In this document: positions 56,632 through 64,000 of the stretch, piece by piece | Layout: every line of letters begins with the position of its first letter | How positions within the stretch are numbered: position 1 is the stretch's first letter | NCBI RefSeq assembly: GCF_014638005.1 | Contig: NZ_BMFG01000007.1 | Coordinates: 62,001-126,000, forward strand | Origin: Flavobacterium orientale | GTDB taxonomy: Bacteria > Bacteroidota > Bacteroidia > Flavobacteriales > Flavobacteriaceae | Length of the DNA: 64,000 nucleotides | Direction: 5' to 3' | Position numbers and translations under genes: made by a program | Notes under the pieces: model-generated | Seen by the model: the letters and a program-made list of their open reading frames with translations, nothing else | What the model was told of the DNA's origin: nothing | Database searches by the model: none

Positions 56632-57894
56632 ATGCTTTGTATGGCAAGTTTAGTAAAAGAAAACATAAAAATTGCATTGGGCTCCATCAAAACCCAATTG
56701 CTTCGAACAATATTAACCATTGTAATTATTGCAATCGGGATTACGGCTTTGGTTAGTATTTTGACCGTGGTATCGGCTTTAGAAAATACCATTTCCAGCG
56801 ACTTTTCATCCATGGGGTCAAACACTTTCAATGTGAGATTATACGATTTGGAAGTTCGTGTTGGCGGCGGCGGTGGAAGAAGACAGGAACGCACCAAAAT
56901 AAATCCGAATATTACTTACCCGCAAGCCAAACAATTTAAAGACGAATACAATTATCCTTTTACGAATACCTCCCTTTCTTTTCAAGCGTCCTCCAATGCA
57001 GAAGTGAAATTTGAAAACCAAAAAACAGATCCTGAAATTTCAATTTTGGGTGTAGATGAAAATTTTATGCCGAACTCGGGTTTGGAATTGGATTCCGGAC
57101 GAAATTTTAACGGCTTTGATATTGAAAACAACAACTATGTTTGTGTAGTAGGCTCAGATTTCAGTAAGGGTTTATTTAAAGATGTCAACCCCATTGACAA
57201 AATCATTTCTATACGAGGGGCAAAATTTAAAGTAATTGGTATCCTCAAAGAAAAAGGTTCCACTTTTGGAAACAGTCAGGATTTAAGAGTTTTTATTCCA
57301 CTTCAAATCGCACGTTCTTTATTTTCGCAACCCAACACCAATTATAACATTAGTGTTCTGGTAGATAAAAAAGAATTGCTGGAAAGTGCTGTGGACAACG
57401 CAGTGATTTCGATGCGTAAAATTCGAAATTTAAGCCCCATTGAAGATAATAATTTCAGCATTCTTAGAAGTGATGAGCTCATTAACAAAATTCTTTCGAT
57501 CACTGATTATTTAAGTATTTCTGCTTGGGTTATTGGAATTATTACCATTTTTGGCTCTTCCATTGCTCTTATGAATATCATGTTGGTTTCGGTAACAGAA
57601 CGAACACGAGAGATTGGGGTTAGAAAAGCCCTTGGAGCCAAACGAAAAACCATAGCTTTTCAATTTTTTACAGAAACCATTATAATTGGCCAATTGGGTG
57701 GTTTTCTCGGAATTATTCTCGGAATATTGATTGGTTCTGTGTTTGCTTCTTTCTTGGAATTTGCGTTTATAATTCCATGGAAAGCTATCTTTGCCGCCGT
57801 AACAACCAGCTTTGTAGTGGCGCTAATTTCCGGATTATATCCTGCTATAAAAGCGGCTAAACTGGATCCGATTGAAGCACTGCGTTACGAATAA
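56632..57894 (+). CDS. ABC transporter permease, MacB/FtsX type
   Basis: A 420-residue permease. N-terminal TM (about 22-47, '[20 protein letters not shown]'), a large periplasmic MacB core domain (about 50-270) with an Arg/Gly-rich loop '[15 protein letters not shown]', then three C-terminal spans. It has the FtsX motif '[20 protein letters not shown]', '[20 protein letters not shown]' and '[20 protein letters not shown]'. Such permeases work with a separate MacB-like ATPase, not adjacent here, in export or mechanotransmission. An ATG three codons in (56641) is an alternative start. Confidence 0.88.
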   Translation: MLCMASLVKENIKIALGSIKTQLLRTILTIVIIAIGITALVSILTVVSALENTISSDFSSMGSNTFNVRLYDLEVRVGGGGGRRQERTKINPNITYPQAKQFKDEYNYPFTNTSLSFQASSNAEVKFENQKTDPEISILGVDENFMPNSGLELDSGRNFNGFDIENNNYVCVVGSDFSKGLFKDVNPIDKIISIRGAKFKVIGILKEKGSTFGNSQDLRVFIPLQIARSLFSQPNTNYNISVLVDKKELLESAVDNAVISMRKIRNLSPIEDNNFSILRSDELINKILSITDYLSISAWVIGIITIFGSSIALMNIMLVSVTERTREIGVRKALGAKRKTIAFQFFTETIIIGQLGGFLGIILGILIGSVFASFLEFAFIIPWKAIFAAVTTSFVVALISGLYPAIKAAKLDPIEALRYE

Positions 57895-58743
57895 TCAACG
57901 AAGCGACGCCTGTATCATTCGGTCATTTCCCATAAAATCTTTTTTAAGATGTATGTTTTTAAAACCTAATTCTTGTAATAAAGAAACCGTTTCTGCACCT
58001 AAATATTGATTAATTTCAAAATACAATTTCCCTTCAGGGGTCAATGATCGTAAGGCTATTTCAGCTATTTTTCTATAAAACAATAACGGATTTTCATCAG
58101 AAACAAAAAGAGCCAAATGCGGCTCATGTTCTAAAACATTGGGTTTGATTTCCTGTTTTTCCAATTCACGAACATAAGGTGGATTTGAAACTAGTACATC
58201 AAATTGATTTCCCAAATTTTCTATTTTTAAAATATCTTGCTCTAAAAAAGTAACTTCAACTTGATTCAATGCTGCATTGGATGTGGCTATTTCCAGAGCT
58301 TTGCTACTGATATCCATCGCATAAACTTGTGTATTGGAAAGATGATGTGCCAAACTGATGGCAATACAACCGCTTCCGGTGCCAATATCCAGTAAGCTTA
58401 TAGGTGGTTTTGCTGCATGATTTTGAAGTATCCAAGCTACCAATTCTTCTGTTTCAGGTCTGGGTATTAAAACCGAGGGAGTTACATGAAATGACAATCC
58501 ATAAAAAGAAGTAGCTCCAATTAAATACTGAATGGGATGATGGGAAAGCAATTGCTCTAAAAAACCATTCCAAACGACAATTTCTTCATTACTTAACTGA
58601 AAATTGGGTTGCAACACCAAATCAATTCGTTGCAATTGATGTAAATGGTGTAGTACTAAATAAAAAAAAGAACTTGCTTCATCCAAACCATAATCCGGAG
58701 TTAAAGCAGTAATAAAGTGATCTTTATATTCTTTTAAAAGCAA
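57895..58743 (-). CDS. prmC: Release factor glutamine methyltransferase
   Basis: A 282-residue methyltransferase with motif I 'LLDIGTGSGCIAISLAHH' (about 117-134) and the substrate-Gln motif NPPY in 'DVLVSNPPYVRELEK'. It methylates the GGQ Gln of peptide chain release factors RF1 and RF2. The N-terminal helical domain includes 'HHPIQYLIGATSFYGLSF'. Its stop is adjacent to the convergent permease stop. The GNAT gene lies 16 bases upstream and is probably cotranscribed. Confidence 0.95.
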   Translation of the reverse strand: MLLKEYKDHFITALTPDYGLDEASSFFYLVLHHLHQLQRIDLVLQPNFQLSNEEIVVWNGFLEQLLSHHPIQYLIGATSFYGLSFHVTPSVLIPRPETEELVAWILQNHAAKPPISLLDIGTGSGCIAISLAHHLSNTQVYAMDISSKALEIATSNAALNQVEVTFLEQDILKIENLGNQFDVLVSNPPYVRELEKQEIKPNVLEHEPHLALFVSDENPLLFYRKIAEIALRSLTPEGKLYFEINQYLGAETVSLLQELGFKNIHLKKDFMGNDRMIQASLR

Positions 58744-58759
58744 ATTGTATAGTCTTAAA

Positions 58760-59239
58760 TTATAATTCTTTCAACATCCAAACCGGACAAGAACAATGTC
58801 CTGTATCGCCCATTGGTGCATCTAAATAAACAAAACCATACTTTTGATACAGTTTTTGAGCGGAAGTCATGTAGGGCATCGTTTCCAAATAGCATTGCTT
58901 AAATCCAAATTCGCTAGCTTTTTCTAAACATTTATCCATCATCATTGCCCCAAGTCCTAAACCTCGAGCTTCCGGCAAAAAATACATTTTTTGAAGTTCA
59001 CATACACCTTCGGGGCCGTTTTCTAACGGACTTATTCCCGCTCCGCCAATTATTTTTCCGTCTTTTACAACTTTAAAATAACTGCTTTTTGGCTTTGAAT
59101 AGGTTTCATACATAAAATCTAACGACACATCCGCATAAGCGGTTCCTACTTTTGGAACATTATGCTCTATCAAAATAGCACGAATCATTTGTGCAATTAC
59201 TTTATTATCAGAAGCTAGAATAGGCTCTATGGCAATCAT
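58760..59239 (-). CDS. GNAT-family N-acetyltransferase
   Basis: The start is set at MIAIEPILASDNKVIAQMIR (ATG 59239): the longer frame from 59260 would start inside the perfect -7 box TAACTTTG. The 159-residue protein has the acetyl-CoA loop 'YFLPEARGLGLGAMMMDKCL' (about 90-109) and 'QKLYQKYGFVYLDAPMGDTG'. An extra 'CSCPVW' near the C-terminus is notable. Substrate unknown. Confidence 0.87.
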   Translation of the reverse strand: MIAIEPILASDNKVIAQMIRAILIEHNVPKVGTAYADVSLDFMYETYSKPKSSYFKVVKDGKIIGGAGISPLENGPEGVCELQKMYFLPEARGLGLGAMMMDKCLEKASEFGFKQCYLETMPYMTSAQKLYQKYGFVYLDAPMGDTGHCSCPVWMLKEL

Positions 59240-59257
59240 AAAATGAGGAATAAAAAG

Positions 59258-59265
59258 CAAAGTTA
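59258..59265 (-). promoter_or_regulatory. Promoter -7 box of the GNAT-prmC unit
   Basis: Minus strand TAACTTTG matches TAnnTTTG, 18 bases before the chosen ATG. The -33 position is CCA rather than TTG. Confidence 0.4.
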
Positions 59266-59283
59266 AGATTAATCTTTTTAGTG

Positions 59284-59314
59284 TTGGTGCAATCGGCTTA
59301 AAAAACTATTTTTG
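59284..59314 (+). promoter_or_regulatory. Bacteroidota-type promoter of ribD
   Basis: TTG (59284-59286), 20-base spacer, TATTTTTG (59307-59314). The predicted start point falls at or next to the ATG at 59319, so the message may be leaderless. Confidence 0.55.
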
Positions 59315-59318
59315 TGTG

Positions 59319-60365
59319 ATGAGCACGCACGAATTCTATATGAAACGTTGTATCCAATTGGCCAAAAATGGCCTGGGGACTACCTATCCAAACCCTTTAG
59401 TAGGAAGTGTGATTGTATATAATAACACCATTATTGGAGAAGGTTGGCACCAAAAAGCTGGCGAACCTCATGCGGAAGTTCATGCGATTGCTAACGTGAA
59501 AGATAAATCGCTATTAAAAAAAGCTACGCTCTATGTAAGTTTGGAACCTTGTAGTCATTTTGGTAAAACACCGCCTTGTTGTGATTTAATCGTAACTAAT
59601 GAAATTCCAACTATTGTTATCGGAACAAAAGACCCTTTTGCTAAAGTTGACGGTAACGGAATAAAAAAACTTCAAGATGCCGGAAGGAATTGTATTGTGG
59701 GTGTTTTAGAAAAGGAATGTGCCGAACTCAACAAACGCTTTTTTACATTTCATCAGAAAAAAAGACCTTATATCATGTTGAAATGGGCTCAAACTGCTGA
59801 TGGTTTTATTGCTCCGTTAGAAAAAATGGAAAACCGACCGGTTTGGATTTCCAATCAATATTCAAGACAATTGGTGCACAAATGGCGAACAGAAGAACAA
59901 GCTGTTTTAGTAGGAACTACAACTGCTTTAGACGATAATCCCAAGCTGGATGTGAGAGATTGGAAAGGCAACAACCCTGCTCGAATTGTAGTAGATCGTG
60001 AAAATAAAATCCCAAATCACTATCATTTAAAAAATGATGCAGCAAAAACAATAGTTATAACAGAAAAAGAAATTTCAAATCCAACTAATCAAATTTACTA
60101 CGAATCTGCTATCTTTGATAAATCGCTTGTAAACCACATAACGGCAATTTTATATAAACATGAAATACAATCGGTTATAATTGAAGGCGGAACAAAAACG
60201 ATACAACAGTTTATTGATTGGAATCTTTGGGACGAAGCCCGAATTTTCAAAAGTAAATTCAAACTTCAATCAGGAATCAAAGCTCCGAATTTTGAAAACA
60301 AAACACCCTTTGACCGAATAAAATGTGGTGATGACGAACTTTTAATTATTAAAAATCATGATTAA
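59319..60365 (+). CDS. ribD: Bifunctional riboflavin deaminase/reductase RibD
   Basis: The start is set at MSTHEFYMKRCIQLAKNGLG (ATG 59319); the frame adds one GTG codon upstream. The 348-residue enzyme has the deaminase zinc site HAE ('GEPHAEVHAI') and 'PCSHFGKTPPCCDL' (residues about 50-95), then the reductase domain ('RPYIMLKWAQTADGFIAP', 'VIIEGGTKTIQQFIDWNLWD'). It converts a diaminopyrimidine to 5-amino-6-ribitylamino precursors in riboflavin synthesis. It overlaps the HAD gene by eight bases. Confidence 0.95.
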   Translation: MSTHEFYMKRCIQLAKNGLGTTYPNPLVGSVIVYNNTIIGEGWHQKAGEPHAEVHAIANVKDKSLLKKATLYVSLEPCSHFGKTPPCCDLIVTNEIPTIVIGTKDPFAKVDGNGIKKLQDAGRNCIVGVLEKECAELNKRFFTFHQKKRPYIMLKWAQTADGFIAPLEKMENRPVWISNQYSRQLVHKWRTEEQAVLVGTTTALDDNPKLDVRDWKGNNPARIVVDRENKIPNHYHLKNDAAKTIVITEKEISNPTNQIYYESAIFDKSLVNHITAILYKHEIQSVIIEGGTKTIQQFIDWNLWDEARIFKSKFKLQSGIKAPNFENKTPFDRIKCGDDELLIIKNHD

Positions 60366-60957
60366 TGCCATCATTTTTGATTTTGGAGATGTATTTATCA
60401 ATCTCGAAAAAGAAGCGGTTACCAAAGCTTTTAAAGAATTAGGATTAAAAGAATGGTCACAAGATCTTGACGAACTCAATTCAAAATTTGAAATCGGAAA
60501 AATATCTGAAATCCAATTTATTGAAGGTTTTCAAAAACACCTCCCCAATGCTTCTGTAGATGAAATTCGGAAAGCATGGAACGCCGTTTTAGGTGATTTT
60601 CCGCTGTATCGCTTAGAATTTTTACAAAACCTAAAAGGTAAATACCGCTTATTTTTACTGAGTAATACCGACGCCATTCATATTGAAAAATTTGAACACA
60701 AAGTAGGCATCTCTTTTGCCCGCGATTTCTATCAATGTTTTGAAAAAGTGTATTTTTCTTTTGAAGTAGGAATGCGAAAACCAACGGAAGATATTTTCAA
60801 ATTTGTAATCCAAAAACAAGGTTTACAACCCAATAAAACACTTTTTATTGATGATAGAAAAGACAATACCGATACCGCAGAAAAACTAGGAATGGTCGTT
60901 TGGAACCTCAATCCAAACGAAGAAGATGTAGTAGATTTATTTGATAAAAAATTCTAA
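60358..60957 (+). CDS. HAD-superfamily hydrolase
   Basis: A 199-residue phosphatase-like protein. Motif I 'IIFDFGDVFINLEKEAV' has the first Asp of DxD replaced by 'DFG' with a following Asp, as in many YihX-like HADs. Motif II is 'LFLLSNTDAIHIEKFE', and motifs III/IV are 'GMRKPTEDIFKFVI' and 'TLFIDDRKDNTDTAEKLG'. The four-helix cap is of C1 type. It starts inside the end of ribD, so it may act in riboflavin-pathway dephosphorylation (ARPP), but that is inference from position. Confidence 0.86.
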   Translation: MINAIIFDFGDVFINLEKEAVTKAFKELGLKEWSQDLDELNSKFEIGKISEIQFIEGFQKHLPNASVDEIRKAWNAVLGDFPLYRLEFLQNLKGKYRLFLLSNTDAIHIEKFEHKVGISFARDFYQCFEKVYFSFEVGMRKPTEDIFKFVIQKQGLQPNKTLFIDDRKDNTDTAEKLGMVVWNLNPNEEDVVDLFDKKF

Positions 60958-60963
60958 GCTAAA

Positions 60964-61824
60964 GTGATTTATATTCTTTGCAGTGTTGGACTGAATTCTT
61001 TATTATTCGTCATTTTTAAATGGTTTAGTCATTTTAATATCAACACAATTCAAGCTTTAGTTGCCAATTACCTTACTGCAGCCTGTCTCGGATTTTTCAT
61101 AAGTTCCGGCACTTTTGAAGTAGCAGAGTTACCACAAAAAACTTGGTATTGGGGCAGTTTTAGTATTGGATTTCTATTTATAAGTGTTTTCTATTTAATC
61201 GCTTTAGCTTCACAACGAAACGGACTTTCAGCCACATCAGTCGCAGCAAAAATGTCGGTTGTGATTCCCATTGCTTTTGGTGTTATCATATATAAAGAAA
61301 GCTTGGGCTTTATTAAAATAATAGGCATAATTTTAGCTTTAGCAGCGGTCTATTTTACTTCAAAAAAAGAAGAAGGTCAAATAACCCAAAATAAAGAATG
61401 GTTACTACCGCTATTAGTATTTTTGGGTACAGGTGCAGTAGATACGAGTCTAAAATTCATGCAAAATTATTATGTGCCTTTGGATGAAATTGCTGTTTTT
61501 TCATCACATACTTTTTTTATGGCATTTTGTGTAGGTTGCTTTTTTATTGGTTATCAAGTAGTAAAAAATAAAAAAGCAATCAAAATTAAAAATATCATGG
61601 CAGGTATTGCGTTAGGAATTCCAAATTACTTCTCCTTATATTTTATGATAAGAATGTTAAATCATCCTACGTGGGACAGTTCCACTATATTTACCATTCA
61701 CAATGTAGCTATTGTGACACTTACAACTTTGTTAGGGGTTATACTTTTTAAAGAAAAATTAAACGTTAGAAATACAATCGGAATTCTAATTGCTATAATC
61801 GCCATAGTTTTAGTTACCTTTTAA
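60964..61824 (+). CDS. EamA/DMT-family transporter
   Basis: A 286-residue membrane protein with ten hydrophobic spans, internal two-fold EamA repeat and blocks 'SAKMSVVIPIAFGVIIYKES' (with an altered start) and 'IFTIHNVAIVTLTTLLGVIL'. Start is GTG at 60964, six bases after the HAD stop. It moves small metabolites across the inner membrane; the substrate is unknown. It ends two bases before the YigZ gene, so all four (ribD to yigZ) read as one unit. Confidence 0.85.
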   Translation: MIYILCSVGLNSLLFVIFKWFSHFNINTIQALVANYLTAACLGFFISSGTFEVAELPQKTWYWGSFSIGFLFISVFYLIALASQRNGLSATSVAAKMSVVIPIAFGVIIYKESLGFIKIIGIILALAAVYFTSKKEEGQITQNKEWLLPLLVFLGTGAVDTSLKFMQNYYVPLDEIAVFSSHTFFMAFCVGCFFIGYQVVKNKKAIKIKNIMAGIALGIPNYFSLYFMIRMLNHPTWDSSTIFTIHNVAIVTLTTLLGVILFKEKLNVRNTIGILIAIIAIVLVTF

Positions 61825-61826
61825 TC

Positions 61827-62447
61827 ATGCAAACAAATTCTGAAGAAAGCTATTTTACCATTGAAAATCCTATTTTAGATAATTTACTAAAAGAAAAAAA
61901 CAGTAAATTCTTTAGTTATGCTTTTCCTGTTTTTTCTGAAGAAGATATTAAAAATCACTTAGTAATTATAAAAAAGAAACACCCGAATGCCAACCATGCT
62001 TGTTATGCCTATCAAATAGGATATAAAAACATAAAATATAGAGCCAGTGATGACGGCGAACCTAATAATAGTGCAGGAATGCCAATTTATGGACAAATTC
62101 AATCATTTAATTTAACAAATATTCTGGTGGTCGTGGTTCGTTATTTTGGAGGTGTAAAATTAGGGGTCGGTGGTTTGGTGACCGCTTACAAAATGGCAGC
62201 AAAAATGGTCTTAGAAGTAGCTCAAAAAGTGGAATGTATCGAAATGACAACTATAAACCTTCAGTATGAATACGAAGACCATCCAAAAATAATGCAGCTA
62301 ATAAAAGAATGTAAAGTAACGATAAAGGAACAGAAAATGGAACTGAACTGCGAATGGACAATTGCAATTCCGGAAAAAGAATACAATCTGTTCCAAGAAA
62401 AATGTGAATCCTTTAAAACGTGTAAAATCACAAAAATCGATTTATAA
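61827..62447 (+). CDS. YigZ/IMPACT-family protein
   Basis: A 206-residue protein with the UPF0029 N-domain: 'KNSKFFSYAFPVFSEEDIKN', 'HPNANHACYAYQIG', 'ASDDGEPNNSAGMPIYGQIQ' and 'VVVVRYFGGVKLGVGGLVTA'. It has a short C-terminal ferredoxin-like tail. YigZ in E. coli and yeast IMPACT proteins are linked to translation control, but the bacterial role is unclear. Confidence 0.92.
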   Translation: MQTNSEESYFTIENPILDNLLKEKNSKFFSYAFPVFSEEDIKNHLVIIKKKHPNANHACYAYQIGYKNIKYRASDDGEPNNSAGMPIYGQIQSFNLTNILVVVVRYFGGVKLGVGGLVTAYKMAAKMVLEVAQKVECIEMTTINLQYEYEDHPKIMQLIKECKVTIKEQKMELNCEWTIAIPEKEYNLFQEKCESFKTCKITKIDL

Positions 62448-62484
62448 GAATCAACTGATGCTGCTAATTTATATTCGATTTAAA

Positions 62485-62904
62485 TTACATTTTTTCAGAT
62501 AACAAATGGGTATTTAAAATGGATACTATTTGTTCCGGTGGCGTAATAGGTCGACCGGTTTTTATCGAAACAAATACCAAAATAAAGTCAGCCGTTGTTA
62601 ATAACTCTCCGTTTTCATTTTCAATCTTACATTCAAATCCTATCTTTACTGAAGATCTGAATTTTAGCTTTGTAATCACTTTCAATAAGTCGTCATAACG
62701 GGCTGGTTTCTTGTAATTTATATTGATGTTTACTATAGGTAATGCTACACCGCTTTCTTCCAACTCTTTGTATGAAATCCCTTTATCTCTAAGCCATTCC
62801 ACGCGTCCTATCTCAAAATAAGGCAAATAATTTCCGTGATAAACAACGCCCATTTGATCGGTTTCTGAATAACGAACGCGTACTTCTAATTGATGTTCTT
62901 TCAT
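62485..62904 (-). CDS. Acyl-CoA thioesterase (YbgC/4HBT)
   Basis: A 139-residue hot-dog fold protein with 'VRYSETDQMGVVYHGNYLPY' (residues 9-28, catalytic Asp15 in 'SETDQMG'), 'IGRVEWLRDKGISYKELEES' and 'VNININYKKPARYDDLLKVI'. It hydrolyses short or branched acyl-CoA esters, or acts as a Tol-Pal-linked YbgC; no tol genes are nearby. It is divergent from dnaA with a 197-base spacer. Confidence 0.9.
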   Translation of the reverse strand: MKEHQLEVRVRYSETDQMGVVYHGNYLPYFEIGRVEWLRDKGISYKELEESGVALPIVNININYKKPARYDDLLKVITKLKFRSSVKIGFECKIENENGELLTTADFILVFVSIKTGRPITPPEQIVSILNTHLLSEKM

Positions 62905-63101
62905 TTTAAATCTATTCTTTTTTTTGGTTTATATTTTGAACTTCAAATGTTCTTTACAACAATATTTTTATAAAATCAATACCCTTTTTATTTTTTTTTA
63001 AGGATTTTTGTTCACATATTTGTTAACCCAAAATTAACACCAGAAACTATCTGTTTCTTTTGTAGGTTAACTAGTAATAAACATTAAAATTTTAAAGATT
63101 C

Positions 63102-64000
63102 ATGGACAAAACTGCGCAATCGGTATGGGAAAACTGTCTATCCTTCATAAAAGACAATATTCAGGACCAAGCATATAAAACTTGGTTTGAACCGATTAAG
63201 TCAGTTGAGCTTACCGATAATGCTTTATACATTCAGGTACCCAGCAAATTTTTCTATGAGTGGCTCGAGGAACACTATGTAAAATTACTAAAAGTGGCTC
63301 TTACCAGAGAACTTGGAAAAAACGCAAAGTTACTCTATAAAATTAAAATGGAAAACACTTTTGGCAATAAACAACCTTTTACGGAACAATTGCCAAGCTC
63401 AAACAGAAATCCATTAAAACCTCAAGAAGTTGATGCACCTTTTAAAAACCTGAACCCGGAACTCAAAAATCCTTTTGTAATTCCAGGTATCAGAAATTTA
63501 AAAATTGAATCACAATTAAATCCTAATTATAGTTTTGATAATTTCTTGGAAGGAGACTCCAACCGATTAGCAAGATCGGCTGGTATGGCTGTGGCAAATA
63601 AACCGGGTGGGACCTCGTTTAATCCATTATTAATTTTTGGAGGCGTTGGTTTGGGTAAAACCCATTTAGCTCACGCAATCGGCGTTGAAATCAAAGATAA
63701 ATACCCTGAAAAAACAGTATTATATATTTCTGCTGAAGTATTTACACAACAATATATTGATTCAGTTAAAAAAAATACCCGTAACGATTTTATACATTTC
63801 TATCAATTAATCGATGTGTTGATAATTGATGATGTACAATTCCTTTCCGGTAAATCAGGTACACAAGATGTGTTTTTCCACATATTTAATTATTTACACC
63901 AAAACGGCAAACAGGTAATTCTTACCTCTGATAAAGCTCCCGTTGACATGCAAGATATCGAACAACGTTTATTATCTAGATTCAAATGGGGATTATCTGC
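63102..64000 (+). CDS. dnaA: Chromosomal replication initiator DnaA (3' truncated)
   Basis: ATG at 63102, open to the right edge; about 299 residues are visible. Domain I ('MDKTAQSVWENCLSFIKDN', 'YKTWFEPIKSVELTDNALYI') is followed by a variable linker and the AAA+ domain III: 'NYSFDNFLEGDSNRLARSAG', Walker A 'GGVGLGKTHLAHAIGVE', Walker B 'VLIIDDVQFLSGK' and 'ILTSDKAPVDMQDIEQRLL'. The DNA-binding domain IV lies beyond the window. DnaA opens the replication origin. The upstream spacer has no convincing DnaA box cluster. Confidence 0.95.
   Translation, partial: MDKTAQSVWENCLSFIKDNIQDQAYKTWFEPIKSVELTDNALYIQVPSKFFYEWLEEHYVKLLKVALTRELGKNAKLLYKIKMENTFGNKQPFTEQLPSSNRNPLKPQEVDAPFKNLNPELKNPFVIPGIRNLKIESQLNPNYSFDNFLEGDSNRLARSAGMAVANKPGGTSFNPLLIFGGVGLGKTHLAHAIGVEIKDKYPEKTVLYISAEVFTQQYIDSVKKNTRNDFIHFYQLIDVLIIDDVQFLSGKSGTQDVFFHIFNYLHQNGKQVILTSDKAPVDMQDIEQRLLSRFKWGLS

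Noticed and set aside
62905..63101. Replication origin upstream of dnaA
   Set aside because: Only one weak box (TTGTTCACA) is seen, with no cluster or clear unwinding element, so an origin cannot be supported here.

Overview
The window reads as a chromosomal segment of a Bacteroidota bacterium, most likely a Flavobacterium-like member of the Flavobacteriaceae. The supports are: low G+C, AT-rich spacers, a type IX secretion sorting domain, DUF4252, DUF4290, DUF5686 and START-like genes typical of the phylum, type B L31, many TonB-dependent receptors, and promoters of the Bacteroidota form (TTG, about 19 bases, TAnnTTTG) with few Shine-Dalgarno sites. No prophage, IS transposase or CRISPR array was seen. 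Both edges cut genes: a peptide-type ABC substrate-binding protein on the left and dnaA on the right.

Layout. 1-8.4 kb: solute-binding protein, two small membrane proteins flanked by a dispersed 'CGCAAAGTTCGCAAAG' repeat, a GlmU-like sugar nucleotidyltransferase, a T9SS-exported FG-GAP/ASPIC protein paired with a diheme cytochrome-like lipoprotein, and rmuC. 8.5-16 kb: a SAM methyltransferase, then a corrinoid uptake locus made of a BtuF/BtuC/BtuD-like ABC transporter on the minus strand and, divergently, a 36-aa membrane peptide, a cobalamin riboswitch and a BtuB-like receptor. 16-20 kb: an S41 peptidase lipoprotein, then an ECF sigma factor, a probable anti-sigma factor and two DUF4252 proteins, then rpmE2. 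20-26 kb: DUF4199, a GT2 glycosyltransferase, an ORF6N DNA-binding protein, a phosphosugar mutase and an MsbA-like ABC exporter. 26-35 kb: DUF2971, an envelope group (EF-hand-like lipoprotein, TonB receptor, LytM peptidase), a cell-division pair (ZapB-like, ZapA), a probable 6S RNA, RNase Y and XerD. 35-42 kb: five adjacent small outer-membrane beta-barrel paralogues, then two M14 carboxypeptidase-fold proteins of which one has lost its active site. 42-53.7 kb: aroQ, a DUF5686 receptor-like protein, murA (Asp in place of the usual Cys), DUF4290, DUF493, an AAA ATPase, recQ, fmt, HU, YqgE, a class IV aminotransferase and a START-like protein. 53.7-55.1 kb: a tRNA-Met locus carrying a tandem 374-bp unit. 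55-64 kb: hisS, a MacB-like permease, prmC, a GNAT protein, ribD, a HAD hydrolase, a DMT transporter, YigZ, a thioesterase and dnaA.

The most unusual part is 53.86-54.80 kb. One intact tRNA(CAT) gene is followed by two almost identical 86-codon GIY-YIG nuclease genes. Each gene sits in a 374-bp unit that starts inside the tRNA T-arm and ends with a degenerate tRNA 5' half plus a perfect 14-bp palindrome (TCCGCCTAGGCGGA). Every copy therefore regenerates the tRNA 3' end and its flank, as expected of a minimal tRNA-targeting selfish element. A variant of the same palindrome sits in a peripheral helix of the cobalamin riboswitch 40 kb away.

Family names are recognised from sequence motifs only. 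No database search was run.
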